A stretch of DNA of 64,000 bases from Polyangiaceae bacterium (GTDB taxonomy: Bacteria; Myxococcota_A; Polyangia; Polyangiales; Polyangiaceae), in assembly GCA_015075635.1 (NCBI GenBank), contig JABTUA010000001.1, positions 2,666,001 through 2,730,000 of the forward strand, read 5' to 3'. This document shows, piece after piece, positions 46,471-55,233 of this stretch; position 1 is the first letter of the stretch, and each line of letters opens with the position of its first letter. The position numbers and the translations under genes are program-made. Under the pieces are notes generated by a model. That model made no database searches. It was not told where the DNA came from and worked only from the letters and a program-made list of their open reading frames with translations.

Positions 46471-47132
46471 GTGGCTTCCCGGGTTCCTCCAGCAGCGCCG
46501 TTCGGCCTGCGGACTTTCACATTTCGTATCAAGTACCAGGCCGCGTCAACGACCAGCAGGCCTGGCCAGAGCCGAATTGCCCCGGAGCTCGCCAGAGAAG
46601 CCCGATCCAGGCTCTCCCAGGAGGGCGATTGGCGCACCAGGATCGGGGCCGGCAAGAGCGGCGAGATGGCGTAGATCGCGCCCAGGAGCTTGCCGGTGGT
46701 GGCGATGTCGCGGAAGCCGTACTCCAGGTCCACGATCGTGGGCAGGAGCTCGATGCGCCGGCGTTCGTGCACCAGGAAGAAGAACAGATCGACGGGGTCG
46801 AACCAGCGCTCGAGCTTCGCAAAGCGTTCGCGGAGCTTCGTCTTCGCTGGCGGCTCGGCAGGCTCCTCGGGCTCGGCGCGCTCGGCGCCGAGCTCGCCGA
46901 GCTTTCTGCTCCAGAGCTTCCTGCCGAAGGCGTGGAGCGCGAGCTGGGCCGGCACGCCCTTCGCCGCCACGCCGCTGCCCGCGAATGGGCCGAGCTGCAC
47001 GCCCCCGCCGAGCGCCCAGAACCCGTTCGGCTCGCCGCGCGCCTGCAGGCTGAAGTGCAGCGTGAGCGGCAAGAGCACGAGGCCCACGCCGACGAGAGCC
47101 GCGACGAGCGCGACGAGCAGCAGCGTGCTCAC
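46467..47132 (-). CDS. DUF2953/YtfI-like membrane protein
   Basis: 221 residues from GTG 47132. An N-terminal helix (STLLLVALVAALVGVGLVLLPL) is followed by beta strands, a charged linker (about 85-110) and a segment with FFFLVHERRRIELLPTIVDLEYGFRDIATTGKLLGAIYAISPLL. In Bacillus ytfI (DUF2953) is adjacent to ytfJ (GerW). The same pairing here supports the call, although sequence alone would leave it at low confidence. Confidence 0.6.
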   Translation of the reverse strand: MSTLLLVALVAALVGVGLVLLPLTLHFSLQARGEPNGFWALGGGVQLGPFAGSGVAAKGVPAQLALHAFGRKLWSRKLGELGAERAEPEEPAEPPAKTKLRERFAKLERWFDPVDLFFFLVHERRRIELLPTIVDLEYGFRDIATTGKLLGAIYAISPLLPAPILVRQSPSWESLDRASLASSGAIRLWPGLLVVDAAWYLIRNVKVRRPNGAAGGTREAT

Positions 47133-47146
47133 GAAGGCACGCCGGG

Positions 47147-47548
47147 CTACTTCTTCTTGCCGTCGGAGAGCTTGGGCGGGATCGCTGCGGCGATCTGCGC
47201 GCCGGTCTCCGGCAAGATCTCGAGGCCCTTGCGCAAGACGGCATGCTTGCCCTTGTTCAGCGCCAGCATGTGCGGCACGCCGTCCTCACCCACGACCACG
47301 AACGCCTTGGGCTCGACCATCAGCGCGCCGCCAGCGCCCCCGCCTTCGAGGCCCGCGTCGCTGCCTCCCCCTTCCTTCTCGGCCTTGCCTCCCGCTCCCG
47401 CGAGGCCCGCGCCGAACGCGATGCTGATCTTGCTCAGCGGCACCACCTTGGCCTTGCCGGCGTCGCGGACCGTGCCCACGACGGCGTCGCTCTTGGAGAC
47501 CTTGTTGAGCTCGGAGAGCAGCCCCTTGACCAGATCGTTGAGATCCAT
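47147..47548 (-). CDS. GerW/YtfJ-family protein (copy 2)
   Basis: 133 residues from ATG 47548. DAVVGTVRDAGKAKVVPLSKISIAFGAG, a Gly-rich stretch and MVEPKAFVVVGEDGVPHMLAL repeat the GerW plan of the downstream copy. The two differ widely outside the core, so the duplication is old. It ends 14 bases before the DUF2953-like gene, and the three genes form one unit. Confidence 0.78.
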   Translation of the reverse strand: MDLNDLVKGLLSELNKVSKSDAVVGTVRDAGKAKVVPLSKISIAFGAGLAGAGGKAEKEGGGSDAGLEGGGAGGALMVEPKAFVVVGEDGVPHMLALNKGKHAVLRKGLEILPETGAQIAAAIPPKLSDGKKK

Positions 47549-47660
47549 CGCCCACGACGAAATCACGCTCCGGGGGGGCCGTCAAACCGACCCCAGATGA
47601 CAGCAGATGACAGCGGCCCCGGCGTGAGTCAGCATCCCGGTGGCGGAAGGGAGTCCCGGC

Positions 47661-48884
47661 ATGGCGAGGTCTTGGCGGATCGGAGCTGGTCTGTTCGGTA
47701 TCGGCCTGATCGCGGCGTGCTCGGCCAGCAGCGGCGCCGGCGACGACGGCGCCGGCGGCGGAGGCGCGTCCGGTGGGACGGCGGGCGACGGCGGCGGCGT
47801 GAGCCTGGGCGGCAGCTCGGGCGACGGCGGCGCCATCAACCTGGACTCCGGCTCCGGCGGCTCGAACCCGGTCGGTGACTCGGGCTGCTCGACCTACACC
47901 GACGAGGCGAAGCAGACCTACGAGCCCGCCGACATCATCTGGGCCGTGGACACCTCCGGCAGCATGATCGAGGAGGCGGCCGCGGTTCAGACCAACATCA
48001 ACGCCTTCAGCCAGCAGATCGGCGCGAGCGGCATCGACGTGCACGTGGTGATGCTGGCGTCCTACCCGTTCTTCTTCCTGCCCGGCATCTGCGTGCCGGC
48101 CCCGCTGGGCTCCGGCCTCTGCCCGCCGAACGGCTCGGACACCTTGCTGCCCAACTTCTGGCACCACCCGACGGCGGTCATCGAGAGCGTCGATGCCGCG
48201 CTACGCCTCGTGCAGTTCTTCCCCGACTACAAGTTCATGCTGCGCGCCGGCGTGAAGAAATACGTCGTGGTGGTCACCGACGACGACTCGAAGAACGCGA
48301 CCGGCAGCTCGGGCGACGCCGGCAAATACGACAACAACCCGACGGGCTTCATCAACGACTTCAACGCGCTCGACCCGATGATGAACGGGACCTGGAAGCT
48401 CTCGGCCATTTACTCGTTCACCCAGTGCGCGAACGCCGCCAACGTCGGCACGGTCTGGAAGCAGATCGTCGCGGCCACGGGCGGCGTCGAGGGCGACATC
48501 TGCAACTGCCCGCCGGGCCAGGTCGGGCCCTGCGCTCAGACCTTCCAGAAGGTGTTCGACGAGCTGGCCAAGAAGATCATCACCGGCAGCAAGCCCCTGG
48601 CCTGCGAGTGGACCATTCCGCCGCCGGAGCCGGGCAAGACCCTCGATCCGAACAAGGTCAACGTCGAGTTCGTCGATCAGGCCAAGGGCACGCCGGAGAC
48701 CATCTACCACGTGGACGACGCCTCGAAGTGCGACGCCACGCTGGGCGGCTGGTACTACAACGACAACCAGAACCCCACGACCATCAAGCTCTGTCCGGCG
48801 AGCTGCAACCTGGTCACGGGCGCGGCCCAGGGCAGCAAGATGAACGTGGTGTTCGGCTGCGCCACCTTGAACATCCCGAAGTAG
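47661..48884 (+). CDS. von Willebrand factor A domain lipoprotein
   Basis: 407 residues. ATG 47661 is preceded by GGAAGGGAG; an in-frame GTG at 47640 lacks one. The lipobox GLIAAC is followed by a Gly/Ser/Ala linker of about 50 residues, then a vWA domain. Its MIDAS metal site is DTSGSM, with later Thr (GSDTLLPNF region) and VTDDDS. C-terminal Cys-rich segments (CNCPPGQVGPC, CPASCNL) suggest disulfides. Such proteins mediate metal-dependent adhesion at the surface. It converges with the sirtuin gene. Confidence 0.85.
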   Translation: MARSWRIGAGLFGIGLIAACSASSGAGDDGAGGGGASGGTAGDGGGVSLGGSSGDGGAINLDSGSGGSNPVGDSGCSTYTDEAKQTYEPADIIWAVDTSGSMIEEAAAVQTNINAFSQQIGASGIDVHVVMLASYPFFFLPGICVPAPLGSGLCPPNGSDTLLPNFWHHPTAVIESVDAALRLVQFFPDYKFMLRAGVKKYVVVVTDDDSKNATGSSGDAGKYDNNPTGFINDFNALDPMMNGTWKLSAIYSFTQCANAANVGTVWKQIVAATGGVEGDICNCPPGQVGPCAQTFQKVFDELAKKIITGSKPLACEWTIPPPEPGKTLDPNKVNVEFVDQAKGTPETIYHVDDASKCDATLGGWYYNDNQNPTTIKLCPASCNLVTGAAQGSKMNVVFGCATLNIPK

Positions 48885-48888
48885 CTCC

Positions 48889-49632
48889 TCAGCCCAGCGC
48901 CGCCGGCAAGACGCTGACGACGTCGTCGTCGATGCGCAGCGTAGCCAGGCGATCGTGCGCCGTCTCGCCGCGATTGACGATCACGTAGGGCGTGCCGCGC
49001 TCAGCGCCGGCGAGGGGCACGTCGGCAGCCGGGGTGACCACCAGCGAGGAGCCGAGGGCGAGCACCAGATCGGCGCGCCCGGCGGCGCGTTTGGCGGCGC
49101 CGAGCAGCACCATGTCGAGAGCCTGACCGAACATCACCACCGCGGGCTTCATCAGCGCACCGCAGTCCGAGCAGGTCGGGGGCTCCCGGGTGCGCTCGAA
49201 GTCGCGCATGCAGCGCTCGGGGCTCTCGCGGCGCCCGCACCCGATGCACTCGACCTCGGCGTTCGTGCCGTGGAGCTCGATGAGCTTCTCCCGGCTCGTC
49301 CCGGCGGCCTGGTGCAGGCCGTCGATGTTCTGAGTGACCAGGCACTCGAGCTTGCCGCGCCGCTCCAGCAGGGCCAGCGCCAGGTGCGCGGCGTTGGGGC
49401 GCGCGTCGCGGAAGGCGTGGTAGCCCTCGAGCTTGTACTCCCAGTATTCGCGCCGCGCGTCCTCGTCGGCGATGAACTCCTGGTAGTAGACCGGCGTGCG
49501 CTTCTGCCACACGCCGGTCGGCCCGCGGAAGTCCGGGATGCCGCTGCCGGTCGAGATCCCCGCGCCGGTGAACACCAGGACGCGGCTCGAGCGCGCCAGT
49601 AGCTCCCTGAGCCTTGCGACGTCGGAGTCCAT
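48889..49632 (-). CDS. cobB: Sirtuin NAD-dependent protein deacylase
   Basis: 247 residues. It removes acyl groups from lysine using NAD. FTGAGISTGSGIPDFRG binds NAD, TQNIDGLH holds the active site with His in ELHGTNAEVE, and the zinc module has CIGC and CSDC pairs. GSSLVVTPAADVP completes the Rossmann fold. It overlaps the sugar dehydrogenase gene upstream by one base (TAATG), an unusual pairing of a cytoplasmic regulator with a surface enzyme. Confidence 0.93.
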   Translation of the reverse strand: MDSDVARLRELLARSSRVLVFTGAGISTGSGIPDFRGPTGVWQKRTPVYYQEFIADEDARREYWEYKLEGYHAFRDARPNAAHLALALLERRGKLECLVTQNIDGLHQAAGTSREKLIELHGTNAEVECIGCGRRESPERCMRDFERTREPPTCSDCGALMKPAVVMFGQALDMVLLGAAKRAAGRADLVLALGSSLVVTPAADVPLAGAERGTPYVIVNRGETAHDRLATLRIDDDVVSVLPAALG

Positions 49633-50987
49633 TACTCGGAGTCGATGCGCCAGATCTTGCCGTCGAAGTCGGTGACGTAGAGCTCGCCGACCGCGTCCTG
49701 CCCGAACGAGGAGACCGAGCCCACTCCCCCGGCGGAGGTGATGTCGCTGGTGATCTCCGCGAGGCCAGTCGCCGCGCCGCCGGAGTAGCTGAAGCGCCAG
49801 AACTTGCTCGAGCAGTAATCGGCGTAGAGGTAGCTGCCGCGGAGCGCCGGGATGTTCTTGCCGCGGTAGACGTAGCCTCCGGTGACCGAGCAGCCGTCGC
49901 TGTGGGGGTACTCCGCGGCGGGCTTCTCCAGGCCGGTCTGATCGCAGCCGCTCGAGGGGTTGAAGCAGTGGTTGCCCTCCATCACGCGCCAGCCCCAGTT
50001 GGTGCCGCTGCCCTTGCTCTTCGGCTCGACGTCGATCTCTTCCCAGGCGTTCTGGCCCACGTCGCCGATGTACATGTCACCGGTGCAGGCGTCGAAGGAC
50101 CAGCGCCAGGGGTTGCGCAGGCCGTAGCTCCAGATCTCCGGCAACGCGCCGCCGCTGGTCATGTTGCCGGCCGGGATGCCGTAGGCCTTGCCGCCGGCGG
50201 GCGCGCCGACGTCGATGCGCAGGATCTTTCCGAGCAGCGTGTTCAACGCCTGACCGTTGCCGATGCTGCCGTGGTTGTCGCCGCCTCCGCCGCCGTCGCC
50301 GAGGCCGATGTAGAGCATGCCGTCGGGGCCGAAATGGATGGCGCCGCCGTTGTGGTTCCCCTCGGGCTGGTCCTGCTCCAGGATGATCTTCTCGCTGTTC
50401 GGATCGGCCAGCTCCGGATCGCCGGCGCTGCGGGCGTACTCGGCGATCACGGTGTCGCCGCTCGGCTGCTTGGAGTAGTGCACGAAGAAGCGCCCGTTCT
50501 GCGCGTAGTCGGGGTGGAAGGCGATGCCGAGCAGGCCCTGCTCGTTGCCGCCGCTCTGGATCTTGGCGTCGATGTCCAAGAACGGGGTCGCGACCTTCTG
50601 TCCGCTCTTGATGATCGAGATGACGCCGTCCTGCTCGCCGACGAACAGCCGCTCGGTGTCGCCCGGCGGGCTGCCAACGAAGATGGGGCGGTCGTAGCCG
50701 GACGCGATCTCGGTCAGCTTCAGGTTCAGGCTGCCGCTCGGGGCCGAGCAGTCGAAGGGCGAGGGCGCGCCGCCGGCGCCGCCGCTGCCGCCGCTGCCGC
50801 CGCCGGAGACGTTGCCGGTGCCGCCGCTACCGCCGCTGCCGGAGACGTTGCCGGTGCCGCCGCTGCCGCCCGCGCCACCGGCGCCGCCGCTGCCTCCCCC
50901 GCCCTCGTCGTCGCCGCCGCACGCGCTCGCGACCAAGACCAGCGCGCAAGCCGAGGCCAGAAACCCCAAAGGAAGTCGATCTCGCAT
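49632..50987 (-). CDS. PQQ-dependent sugar dehydrogenase (GSDH family) lipoprotein
   Basis: 451 residues. The signal LVLVASAC leads to GGDDEGGGG and a Gly/Ser linker of about 50 residues, then a six-bladed propeller. Key segments are ERLFVGEQDG, GLLGIAFHPDY, GNHNGGAIHFGPDGMLYIGLGDGG (catalytic His and calcium loop), NPWRWSFD and the late YVTDFDGKIWRI. The family oxidises aldose sugars with soluble PQQ. No PQQ synthesis genes are in the window. Confidence 0.88.
   Translation of the reverse strand: MRDRLPLGFLASACALVLVASACGGDDEGGGGSGGAGGAGGSGGTGNVSGSGGSGGTGNVSGGGSGGSGGAGGAPSPFDCSAPSGSLNLKLTEIASGYDRPIFVGSPPGDTERLFVGEQDGVISIIKSGQKVATPFLDIDAKIQSGGNEQGLLGIAFHPDYAQNGRFFVHYSKQPSGDTVIAEYARSAGDPELADPNSEKIILEQDQPEGNHNGGAIHFGPDGMLYIGLGDGGGGGDNHGSIGNGQALNTLLGKILRIDVGAPAGGKAYGIPAGNMTSGGALPEIWSYGLRNPWRWSFDACTGDMYIGDVGQNAWEEIDVEPKSKGSGTNWGWRVMEGNHCFNPSSGCDQTGLEKPAAEYPHSDGCSVTGGYVYRGKNIPALRGSYLYADYCSSKFWRFSYSGGAATGLAEITSDITSAGGVGSVSSFGQDAVGELYVTDFDGKIWRIDSE
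50803..50874. repeat. Two 36-bp tandem repeats in the linker of the sugar dehydrogenase
   Basis: Two copies start at 50803 and 50839, both beginning CCGGAGACGTTGCCGG. They encode two GTGNVSG units, read on the minus strand, in the Gly/Ser linker. Near identity at the DNA level suggests recent slippage or copying. Confidence 0.7.
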
Positions 50988-51024
50988 GGCCGAAGCCTAC
51001 GTCGAGAGCGGCCGAGGCGGAAGC

Positions 51025-51993
51025 TCAAGGCAGGGTCTCGCCGGTGATCTTGAAGTAGAAGTGGCGCCGCAGCTGATCGTGCCCGGTGCTGTTCGGGTGG
51101 GTGCAGTCGCTGGCGTACCAGTTCGGCGGGTGGTTGAAGCCGTGGTTCAGGAACAGCCCGTGGATGTCGGTCAGGTACTGTCCCTTCGCGGCCACCTGCT
51201 TGGCGATCTCGCCGTTCCAGTTGGCGAAGAAGGTCGTGGTGGGGATGGCCGGCAGGCCCTTGCCGAAGGCGCAGTTGTTGGCGCCGAAGTTCCCTTGCCC
51301 GTCGCTCGCGTCGTAGATGTTCGCCTCGAAGACGTGCACGGCGACGCCGGCGCCGAAGCGCCCGGGAGCGAGCAGCGCGTCGAGCGCCGCCGAAATGTTC
51401 GCGCCCATGGTCGCGCGCGCCGGGCCGTCGAGCCCGCCGATGATGGCGGCGAGCTCGGCCTTCATGTCGTTGCCGCCGCTGGTGATGCACACCGCGACGG
51501 GCCCCGGCAACGTCGCCGGCAGGTTCTTGATCTGTCCTACCAGCGCGCTGGTCTTCGAGCCGCTCTGGGCGTTGTTCTTGTAGCTGAGCGTCGGGAACTT
51601 CACCTTCAAGTCTTGCTGCAAGAGGTTGTAGTAGAAGGGCGGTGTCCCGCCGCCGTCGCTCATCGAGTCGCCGAGCACGACCAGCGAGCCCACGCTGGTG
51701 AGCGCCGCGCTGCCGGCGCTGCCGCCAGTGCCGCCAGTGCCGCCCGCGCCAGTGCCGCCGCTGCTCGACCCTGCCGTGCCACCCGTGCTCTGTCCGGCTG
51801 AGCCGCCGACGGAGCTCCCCGCTGCGCCGCCGCTGGCGACTCCCGCAGCGCCGCCCGACGCCGAGCCGGCGGCCCCCGCGCTGCCCCCGAAACTGCTGCC
51901 GCCGCCGGAGCCGGCGCCGCCGCCGTCGTCCGCGCTACAGCCCACGATCACGAAAACCGCAAGAAAACAGGCCTTCCGCAGATCCCCGAGCAT
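51025..51993 (-). CDS. SGNH-hydrolase lipoprotein with long Gly/Ser/Ala linker
   Basis: 322 residues. The signal FLAVFVIVGC gives the lipidation Cys. Residues about 22-98 are a Gly/Ser/Ala/Thr linker. The enzyme domain follows: GDSMSDGGG (nucleophile), the block III Asn in SGGND, and DCTHPNSTGH (Asp, His). It differs strongly from the SGNH lipoprotein at 37649. Probably a surface esterase; substrate unknown. Same strand as the sugar dehydrogenase, 37 bases away. Confidence 0.82.
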   Translation of the reverse strand: MLGDLRKACFLAVFVIVGCSADDGGGAGSGGGSSFGGSAGAAGSASGGAAGVASGGAAGSSVGGSAGQSTGGTAGSSSGGTGAGGTGGTGGSAGSAALTSVGSLVVLGDSMSDGGGTPPFYYNLLQQDLKVKFPTLSYKNNAQSGSKTSALVGQIKNLPATLPGPVAVCITSGGNDMKAELAAIIGGLDGPARATMGANISAALDALLAPGRFGAGVAVHVFEANIYDASDGQGNFGANNCAFGKGLPAIPTTTFFANWNGEIAKQVAAKGQYLTDIHGLFLNHGFNHPPNWYASDCTHPNSTGHDQLRRHFYFKITGETLP

Positions 51994-52096
51994 GACCAGC
52001 CTCCGTTCCAGTGAGAGTGTACACGAATCCGGCCCGAGGGCCGAACGAAATCGTCACCGTGCAACAGAAACCTCGAACCGCTATGGCTAGCGCCCG

Positions 52097-52816
52097 ATGC
52101 GCGAGGCGGTGTTCGGTTCGCTCAGGGTACGGCTGGCCGGCGGCAGCGATCGCGAGGGCGGCGGGTCGGGCCCGTTGGTCGTGCTCCTGCACGGCTTCGG
52201 CGCGCCGGGCAGCGATCTGGTGCCCCTCTGGCGCGAGCTCTCACCGCCACCCGGGACGCGCTTCGCGTTCCCCGAGGCGCCGCTCGGGCTCGGGCTCGAC
52301 GACGCACGCGCGTGGTGGATGATCGACATGCTGAAGCTCGAGGCCGCGCTCAGCCGCGGCGAGCTTCGCGATCTCACCCGCGATGTACCCGACGGTATCG
52401 CGGAAGCTCGCGCCCTCGTGAGCGAGATGCTCGACGGCCTCGAGCGCGAGCTCGGCGTCGAGGGCTCCCGCGTCGTGCTCGGCGGCTTCTCCCAGGGTGC
52501 GATGCTCGCGCTCGACGTGGCGCTCCGCAGCGAGCGACCGCTCGCCGGGCTGGTCTTGCTCTCCGGCACCTTGCTCGCCGAAGACGAGTGGCTCCCGCTG
52601 ATGCCGAAGCGCGCCGGGCTGCCGGTGCTCCAGAGCCACGGCCGGCTCGACCCCCTGCTCCCCTTCGCGATCGCCGAGCGCTTGCGGGACGAGCTCGCGC
52701 GGGCCGGCCTCCCCGTGAAGTTCATTCCGTTCAACGGCGGGCACGAGATCCCGGGCAGCGCCCTGGACGGATTGGACCAGTTCCTGCGCGCGACCCTCGT
52801 CACTCCACGAGGCTGA
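52097..52816 (+). CDS. Alpha/beta-hydrolase, carboxylesterase/phospholipase type
   Basis: 239 residues. VVLLHGFGAPGSDL forms the oxyanion region, GGFSQGAML the nucleophile elbow (Ser), an Asp lies in HGRLDPLLP, and the His in NGGHEIP completes the triad. Length and order fit the YpfH/EstB carboxylesterase group. Cytoplasmic. It is followed 22 bases later by the FG-GAP gene. Confidence 0.87.
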   Translation: MREAVFGSLRVRLAGGSDREGGGSGPLVVLLHGFGAPGSDLVPLWRELSPPPGTRFAFPEAPLGLGLDDARAWWMIDMLKLEAALSRGELRDLTRDVPDGIAEARALVSEMLDGLERELGVEGSRVVLGGFSQGAMLALDVALRSERPLAGLVLLSGTLLAEDEWLPLMPKRAGLPVLQSHGRLDPLLPFAIAERLRDELARAGLPVKFIPFNGGHEIPGSALDGLDQFLRATLVTPRG

Positions 52817-52838
52817 CCAAATCGCGTAGCCTCGGCGG

Positions 52839-55214
52839 ATGCGGAAGACCCACCTCGGGCTGGCTCTGGGACTGTGCGTGCTCCCGGCGCTCTGGGCGGC
52901 CGCCTGCGGCGGCGACAGCGAGGGCGGGACGTCCTCCAACACCGGCGGCTCGGTCTCCGGCGGATCCGGCGGCGGCGACGCGGGCAGCGACGTCAGCTCC
53001 GGCGGCAGCGGCGGGCTGATCGTGAGCGACGGCTCGACCTGCCCCCAGGGCCAGCCCTGCGACGGCGGGATCTGCGCCGGCAACGTCTGCTGCGCGGCCG
53101 ACAAGGCGTGCAGCGCGAGCTGCTGCGGCGGCGCCGACGTCTGCTCTTTCGGCAAGTGCGTGACGCCCGGAGCGACCTGCACGGACTCGGCGGACTGCGC
53201 CCCGAGCGAGTACTGCGAGTACTCGCTGGGCACACCCGGGGAGGCCGGCGCTCCGGACTCCGGCGCCGACGGCGGGACGTGCATCGGCGGGGCGACCTTC
53301 CAGCAAGGCAAGTGCCTGCCCACCCCGCCCATCTGCGCCACGGGCGCCGACGCCGGCGCGAGCGACGGCGGCAGCATCGACTGCCTGCCGCTCTGCGAGG
53401 TCAAGCCGACGACGACGACCTTCGCTCCGCAACAGAAGTACGCCTGGGGCGGGCAGATCACCGCACCGACGGCCAGCGACGTGATGATGACCCCGATCGT
53501 CGTGCAGCTGGACGACGACGACTGAGACGGCAAGATCACCGAGCGCGACATCCCGGAAATCCTGTTCACCAGCTTCGCGAGCGGCGGCTACGTCGCGACC
53601 GGCACGCTCCACGCCATCTCGATCGTCGCCAAGCAAGTCGTGGACAAGTGGTCGGTGACCGGCATCAGCGCCTCGCGCCAGCTCGCCGGCGGCAACATCG
53701 ACGGCAAGCCGGGCAACGAGGTGGTCGCCTGCCCCGTGGACGGCAACACCGTGCGCGCCTACGACGGCGCGGGGAAGCAGCTCTGGAGCACGAGCGGCCT
53801 GCTCTGCAATCAGCCGGCCATCGCCGATCTCGACCAGGACGGCGTGCCGGAGGTGATCGTGGAGGGCGGCATCCTGGACGGCGCGACCGGCGCGCTGAAG
53901 AAGAGCTTCTCGCCCGCGATGATCGGGACCTTCGCGGTCGCGGACGTGACCGGCGACGGCAAGCTCGACATCGTGGCGGCGACGCAGGTCTTCGACGCGA
54001 ACGGCGCGCAGATCGCGACCAACGGCGGCCCGGCCCACGCCTGGACCGGCGGCACGCACTTCAAGAGCGGCCCGGCGGTGGCCGACCTCGACAAGGACGG
54101 CAAGCCCGAGATCATCGGCGTCTACTTCCTGCAGCACCAGCTCACGGTCTGGCAATACGACACGACGCAGGCGAACAACGCGAAGATCATCCGCGCCGGC
54201 GTGGACATCAACGGCACGCTCAACCCGGCGCTCTGCAACCCGGGCTCCGCGGGCTCGCAGTGGGGCGGCGGGCCCGCCACCGTCGGCGACTTCAACGGCG
54301 ACACCTTCCCCGACGTGGCCCTGGCCGGCGGCGTCGGCTACGCGGTCTTCGACGGCAAGAAGCTGATGGACACCACCGTCGCCGGGCCCAGCACCTTCCT
54401 CTGGACCAAGCAGACGGTGGACTGCTCGAGCGCCGGCACCGGCAGCTCGCTCTTCGACTTCAACGGCGACGGCAAGGCCGAGGTGGTCTACGCCGACGAG
54501 TACACGCTGCACATCTACGAGGGCGCGACGGGCAACGTGCTGTTCGAGACCTGCAACACCAGCGGCACGCTGAGCGAGTACCCGCTGGTCGCCGACGTGG
54601 ACAACGACGGCGAGGCGGACATCGTGGTGGGCTCCAACGCTTACTCGTCGATCAGCTGCCCGGGCGGCCAGAAGACCAGCGGCATCCGCGTCTTCGGCAG
54701 CACGGGCGGGGACTGGGTGCGCACGCGGAGGGTCTGGAACCAGCACGCCTATGCCATCACCGGCACGCAGGAGGACGGCACCATCCCTGCGAAGGAGCCC
54801 GCCAACTGGACGGTGCCTGGGCTGAACAACTTCCGGCTGAACCGCCAGCCCGGCAGCGAGTTCGCCGCGGTGGACGCCGTGGTCGATCTGAAGCCGGTCT
54901 GCACCGGCGCCTACGCGCTCGTGGCGACGGTCCGGAACCTGGGCCAGGCGCTCTTGCCCGCCGGGATGAAGGTGGAGTTCTTCTCCGGCAATCCGCCCTC
55001 GGGCACGAAGCTCGGGGAGGCCACGACCAGCGTGGCGCTCGGGCCGGCGCAGGCCGAGCAGGTGGTCCTTCAGTTGCCGAGCGCACCCGCCGACGTGAAG
55101 AGCGGCGCCACGCCGGTGTACGCGACCGTGACCGTGCCCTTGCCGACCCGCGAGTGCCGGGACGACAACAACACCTCCGCCGCGGTCAGTGGCAAGTGCG
55201 TGGCGCCACGCTAA
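52839..55214 (+). pseudogene. FG-GAP repeat surface lipoprotein interrupted by one in-frame TGA
   Basis: One continuous frame of 791 codons is broken only by TGA at 53523-53525 (codon 229). The N-terminal part has a lipobox (WAAAC), a Gly/Ser linker and Cys-rich modules. The C-terminal part has at least six FG-GAP/VCBS calcium loops (DLDQDGVPE, DVTGDGKLD, DLDKDGKPE, DFNGDTFPD, DFNGDGKAE, DVDNDGEAD) and a CARDB-like end. The break reads QLDDDD-stop-DGKITERDIPEI. Relatives usually have DDNCDGK or DDNGDGK here, so TGC to TGA is the simplest explanation. Coding bias continues unchanged, so the event is recent, an error, or recoded. If translated separately, the second part could begin at GTG 53640 but would lack a signal. 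Confidence 0.8.
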
Positions 55215-55233
55215 CCTGGGCGCGAGGGAAGCG

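Noticed and set aside
53526..53565. Selenocysteine insertion element after the in-frame TGA
   Set aside because: Only a three-pair stem is visible in the right place, so a bacterial SECIS is not supported by eye. Kept as a question in the findings.
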